Assembly: GCF_900107435.1 (NCBI RefSeq)
Contig: NZ_FNPZ01000001.1
Span: forward strand, 282,960-346,959
DNA: 64,000 bases
Direction of reading: 5' to 3'
Source: Herbiconiux ginsengi
GTDB lineage: Bacteria > Actinomycetota > Actinomycetes > Actinomycetales > Microbacteriaceae
Shown in pieces: positions 61,020 to 64,000 of this stretch (the first letter of the stretch is position 1; each line of letters opens with the position of its first letter). Made by a program: the position numbers and the translations under genes. The notes beneath the pieces are model-generated. The model worked only from the letters and a program-made list of their open reading frames with translations. It had not been told where the DNA came from and did not search any database.

Positions 61020-61964
61020 GTGACTAACAGAACGGCCGAGTACCCGAGGCCGAACCATTTCCTCCTTCACCTGAGCGACACGCACCTGCTGGCCGGGGGT
61101 GGCAAGCTCTACGGCACGGTCGACAGCGAGGCGCACCTCCGCGAGGTTTTCGCCGAACTCGAGGCCTCCGGGGGCCGCCCCGAAGCCATCGTCTTCACCG
61201 GCGACCTGGCCGACAAGGGCGAACCGGATGCCTACGAGCGGCTCCGCGCGATCGTCGAGCCGGCCGCCGCGCGGCTGGGCGCGCAGGTGATCTGGGTGAT
61301 GGGAAACCACGACGACCGCGCGGCATTCCGCGAGGAGCTCTTCGGCGAGATGCCGAGCGACCGCGCAGTCGACCGCGTCTACGACGTCAACGGCCTGCGC
61401 GTGATCACCCTCGACTCCACCGTGCCGGGCCACCACCACGGCGAGGTCTCGGGTGCGCAGCTCGACTGGCTGGCGGAAGAACTCGCCTCGCCGGCCCCGC
61501 ACGGGACCATCCTGGCCCTGCACCACCCGCCTGTGCCGAGCGTGCTCGACCTGGCCGTCGCCGTCGAGCTCCGCGACCAGAAGGGGCTCGCCGAGGTGCT
61601 CGAGGGCTCCGACGTGCGCTCGATCATCGCCGGGCACCTGCACTACTCCACCACCGCCACGTTCGCGGGCATCCCGGTGTCGGTGGCGAGCGCCACGTGC
61701 TACACCCAGGACCTCAACGTGGAGGTCGGCGGCACGAAGGGCCGGGCCGGCGCCCAGGCCTTCAACCTCGTGCACGTCTACGAGCACACCGTGCTGCACT
61801 CCGTGGTGCCGGTGGGCAGCTACCCCGCGCTCGACCACATCACGGCGGAGGAGACCCGCCTGCGGCTCGCGACGCTGGGCGTCACGATCGCCGACGCGGT
61901 CAGCCCGCGGGTATCGCCAGAACCGCCGATGACGATGCCGATCCTGCTGCCGACGGGAGTGTGA
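61020..61964 (+). CDS. Metallophosphoesterase (CpdA-type cyclic nucleotide phosphodiesterase)
   Basis: 314 residues from GTG 61020, with GGAAG at 61011-61015. Metal motifs in order: LHLSDTHLL (DxH), FTGDLADKG (GDxxD-type), [13 protein letters not shown] (GNHD), LALHHPPV, and [12 protein letters not shown] (GHxH). This matches CpdA/class III phosphodiesterases that hydrolyse cAMP or related phosphodiesters. Its 3' end overlaps the convergent Stealth gene by 65 nt, unusual for conserved genes. Confidence 0.88.
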   Translation: MTNRTAEYPRPNHFLLHLSDTHLLAGGGKLYGTVDSEAHLREVFAELEASGGRPEAIVFTGDLADKGEPDAYERLRAIVEPAAARLGAQVIWVMGNHDDRAAFREELFGEMPSDRAVDRVYDVNGLRVITLDSTVPGHHHGEVSGAQLDWLAEELASPAPHGTILALHHPPVPSVLDLAVAVELRDQKGLAEVLEGSDVRSIIAGHLHYSTTATFAGIPVSVASATCYTQDLNVEVGGTKGRAGAQAFNLVHVYEHTVLHSVVPVGSYPALDHITAEETRLRLATLGVTIADAVSPRVSPEPPMTMPILLPTGV

Positions 61965-63522
61965 CCTCGGTCTTCTCCCAGGGCGCGGGGAACGGGAAGT
62001 AGCGTTCGAGGAACGAGATGACCGCCGTGGTGCGCTCCTCGACCTCGATCTCGGGCTTCGACCCGTCGTTGAGGCAGAACATGTCCATCGACCGCTTCTT
62101 CAGCAGCACGTCCATCTCCCTGAGCGCGGAGCGGAGCGTGGTCTCGATGTACTTGACCTTCGCCTCCGTCTGCACCACGGCCCGGCCGGTCATCAGCGCG
62201 TAGTAGTGGTAGAACGAGTTCGTCACCGAGATGTCGGTGGCCGAACGGAACGGGCTCGCCGCGGTGCGCGCGAAGGCGTCGGAGAACTCCTGCTCCATCT
62301 CGAACAGCACGCTCTTGCGCAGCGGCGCGGCACAGTGCTCGAGGTGCCGGGTGGTGACCCGGCCGAACCGCTGCTGCAGCAGCTCGCGATTGACGCGCGC
62401 GGCGTTCTCGAAACCGCTGCGGTGCAGAGCGTTCGAGCCGAGGCCGATGCGGGTGTCGGCCTCGACGAACTTCGTGATGCCACCGGGTGAGAAGAACAGG
62501 TCGGGCTTCACCGGACGCCCGAAGAACATGTCGTCGTTGGAGTAGAGGAAGTGCTCCGAGAGGCCCGGTATGCGGTGCAGCTGAGCTTCGACGGCGTGCG
62601 AGTTGTGCGTCGGCAGGTCGGACGGGTCGCGGAAGAACTCCTCGCTCGGCATGATCGTGACCCGCGGGTCGTCGGCCAGCCAGGCGGGGCGCGGCGAGTC
62701 GGTGGCGATGAAGATGCGGCGGATCCAGGGGGCGAAGGTGTAGACGCTGCGCAAGGCGTACTTCAACTCGTCGATCTGGCGGTAGCGGGCCTCGGAGTCG
62801 TCGCCGTCGCCCACCACGTAGCTCGCCATGCGCTTCGCGCGGGCGCGCTGGAACTCGATGGCCGTGCCGTCGACCCAGGAGAACACGATGTCGACATCGA
62901 AGCCGATGTCGCTCGCGAGCGTGGAGAACATGCCCTCGATCGTCGTCCAGGTGCGGCCGAAGAGATCCACCGTGGTCTCGGTCATCTCCTCGCGCGGGAT
63001 GAGGCGCCGCGTGAGCGAGTTCTCCACCGGCGCCTCGACGACGTCGCCGTTCTCGCGCCAGAACTCGAGCTGCACGGCCGAGCCGACTCCGTAGCGCAGC
63101 CGGCCGATCGGCTCGATCCGGGGGCGGTAGAGCCGCATGACCCGCGCCTTCGGGTCGCGAGTGAGCTTGCCGTCGGCCACCAGCACTGCGGGGGCACCCG
63201 GCGCCTTGGAGTAGAACGGCTCACCGGCCATGCTCTCCAACAGAGCGGCCTTGGCGCGCTTGCGGTCGGCCCAGCGAACCGCGAGCACCGGGCGCTCGTC
63301 GTTGCCGCGCACGAGCAGGAACGGCACATGCGCCGCGTCGAGCGCGTCGGCGATGAAGAGGAGATCCTCGATCATCGACTGGCGCGGGGTGGCGTGCCCG
63401 TTGAGAAGGGTCAGCTGGCCTTTGCGGAGAACCAGGTCGCTGCGATCGAGAGCGATCGGATGCGATGAGGCGGTGCGCAGAACGGATTCGAGGTGAGGGG
63501 CTCCAGATACGTCATCGGTCAA
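61900..63522 (-). CDS. Stealth-family protein (sugar-phosphate transferase for surface polysaccharide)
   Basis: 540 residues. The four Stealth conserved regions are visible: [10 protein letters not shown]-like CR1 (about 205-215), CR2 with [30 protein letters not shown] (about 245-275) and the [32 protein letters not shown] block, CR3 [18 protein letters not shown] and CR4 near [10 protein letters not shown]. Stealth proteins are hexose-1-phosphoryltransferases that build capsule or cell-wall polysaccharide. The N-terminal 190 residues are an additional domain. The only wall-polymer gene nearby is the GT2 at 58378. Confidence 0.9.
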   Translation of the reverse strand: MTDDVSGAPHLESVLRTASSHPIALDRSDLVLRKGQLTLLNGHATPRQSMIEDLLFIADALDAAHVPFLLVRGNDERPVLAVRWADRKRAKAALLESMAGEPFYSKAPGAPAVLVADGKLTRDPKARVMRLYRPRIEPIGRLRYGVGSAVQLEFWRENGDVVEAPVENSLTRRLIPREEMTETTVDLFGRTWTTIEGMFSTLASDIGFDVDIVFSWVDGTAIEFQRARAKRMASYVVGDGDDSEARYRQIDELKYALRSVYTFAPWIRRIFIATDSPRPAWLADDPRVTIMPSEEFFRDPSDLPTHNSHAVEAQLHRIPGLSEHFLYSNDDMFFGRPVKPDLFFSPGGITKFVEADTRIGLGSNALHRSGFENAARVNRELLQQRFGRVTTRHLEHCAAPLRKSVLFEMEQEFSDAFARTAASPFRSATDISVTNSFYHYYALMTGRAVVQTEAKVKYIETTLRSALREMDVLLKKRSMDMFCLNDGSKPEIEVEERTTAVISFLERYFPFPAPWEKTEVTLPSAAGSASSSAVLAIPAG

Positions 63523-63639
63523 AGTCGCCTCCTTGGGTCGAACGAGTGGTGCGGGTCTGCTGGGTGTCGGTGCTCCTGCCGTCGTCGCCAGTCGCCATTC
63601 AGTTTACGTCGATCCGGAGCCGACGGCTCGCTTGTCCGC
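63523..63639. other. Gap upstream of the Stealth gene
   Basis: 117 nt between two minus-strand genes; likely holds the Stealth promoter. No motif stands out. Confidence 0.3.
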
Positions 63640-64000
63640 TCAGAGCGCGCGCACCGAATTGTTGCGGGCGTCATGCGTGAGCTCCACCAGCCCGAGCTGC
63701 TCGAGCAGCGGCGGCAGGTACATGCCGAAACGCCCGCGGTAGCCCTTGCGCAAGCCGTACCAGCCACCCACGGGGTTCTGTTCGGAGCGACCCCAGGCCT
63801 CGACGGATCCTTCCGGCGCGGGCTTCTGCTCGTCGGCCGCGCCGAGCGGCACCCAGTCGCCCTGCTCCTTCAGCCACGCGTGCAGGTCGTCGATCGCGCG
63901 CAACTGGTATTTCAGCGTCGTCGAACCCACCTGACACACCAGGGTGGGCGGATCGACGGTCTCGTCGCGGTACATCGTGTAGCTCGACGAGCCGGGTGCG
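63640..64000 (-). CDS. Conserved hypothetical protein (DUF6855-like), 5' end outside window
   Basis: The reading frame is open from the window edge to the stop at 63640, encoding at least 119 residues. Sequence features include SSSYTMYRDETVDPPTLVCQ, STTLKYQLRAIDDLHAWL, DEQKPAPEGSVEAWGRS, PVGGWYGLRKGYRGRFGMY and a final VELTHDARNNSVRAL. This matches a small conserved actinobacterial family of unknown function. The first ATG in the frame (63975) lies within the conserved part, so the true start is probably beyond the window. Confidence 0.75.
   Translation of the reverse strand, partial: APGSSSYTMYRDETVDPPTLVCQVGSTTLKYQLRAIDDLHAWLKEQGDWVPLGAADEQKPAPEGSVEAWGRSEQNPVGGWYGLRKGYRGRFGMYLPPLLEQLGLVELTHDARNNSVRAL

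Noticed and set aside
1-64000. CRISPR array
   Set aside because: No evenly spaced direct repeats with unique spacers; the IS iterons are only three adjoining copies.

Overview
The window looks like chromosome from a high-GC Gram-positive bacterium, probably an actinobacterium of the Microbacteriaceae type. The reasons are very high GC, many GTG starts and 1-4 nt start/stop overlaps, short leaders, lipoprotein SBPs with LAGC/VAGC lipoboxes, an LAxTG-type sorting signal, a PutA without a DNA-binding domain, and serine tRNA with encoded CCA. Genus cannot be fixed from the sequence alone.

Region 1 (1-11180 and 15258-23682) is a large plant-glycoside locus, probably for L-rhamnosides. It holds the end of an ABC sugar permease, its solute-binding lipoprotein, a GH78 alpha-L-rhamnosidase, a GH42 beta-galactosidase-like enzyme, two SGNH esterases, two enolase-superfamily acid-sugar dehydratases (one a close match to L-rhamnonate dehydratase), a Zn-type dehydrogenase, an amidohydrolase-family lactonase, a FAH-family hydrolase, two Gfo/Idh/MocA oxidoreductases, a sugar isomerase-like TIM barrel, and two proteins I cannot assign (815 aa and 275 aa). 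No RhaA/RhaB/RhaD-type genes are seen, so the set fits the non-phosphorylating (diketo-hydrolase) rhamnose route.

Region 2 (11.2-15.2 kb) interrupts that locus. It contains a CPBP protease-like membrane protein, a small lipoprotein, a frameshifted DUF5677 gene, a BRCT-domain remnant and a toxin-antitoxin pair, with lower-GC patches. This reads as an accessory insertion.

Region 3 (23.6-39.1 kb) is a series of small regulator/enzyme modules: a WYL regulator divergent from an F420/NADP reductase-like gene with a striking double operator; a TetR regulator divergent from a quinone oxidoreductase and an alpha/beta hydrolase; a LacI / two ADP-ribosylglycohydrolase paralogues / MFS transporter operon; and a DUF1254 plus GAP-family pair.

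Region 4 (39.2-51.9 kb) is a proline and peptide block: LysR divergent from a bifunctional PutA, then an Lrp/AsnC regulator divergent from a complete Dpp-type peptide ABC importer that ends in an aminopeptidase P. Import of peptides, removal of residues before proline, and oxidation of proline to glutamate are encoded side by side.

Region 5 (51.9-58.2 kb) is a decayed mobile region: a thioester-domain surface protein, an IS481-family transposase relic with three terminal iterons, a frameshifted lipoprotein, an S1 protease truncated at a junction with a DUF1016 nuclease tail, a serine recombinase and a broken transposase. It lies between tRNA-Ser(CGA) and a similar tRNA 3'-end-like sequence, so it may be an integrated element or its remains.

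Region 6 (58.2-64 kb) returns to ordinary chromosome: tRNA-Ser, a GT2 glycosyltransferase, an alpha/beta hydrolase, a potassium channel, a CpdA-like phosphodiesterase, a Stealth-family sugar-phosphotransferase and the edge of a conserved hypothetical gene.
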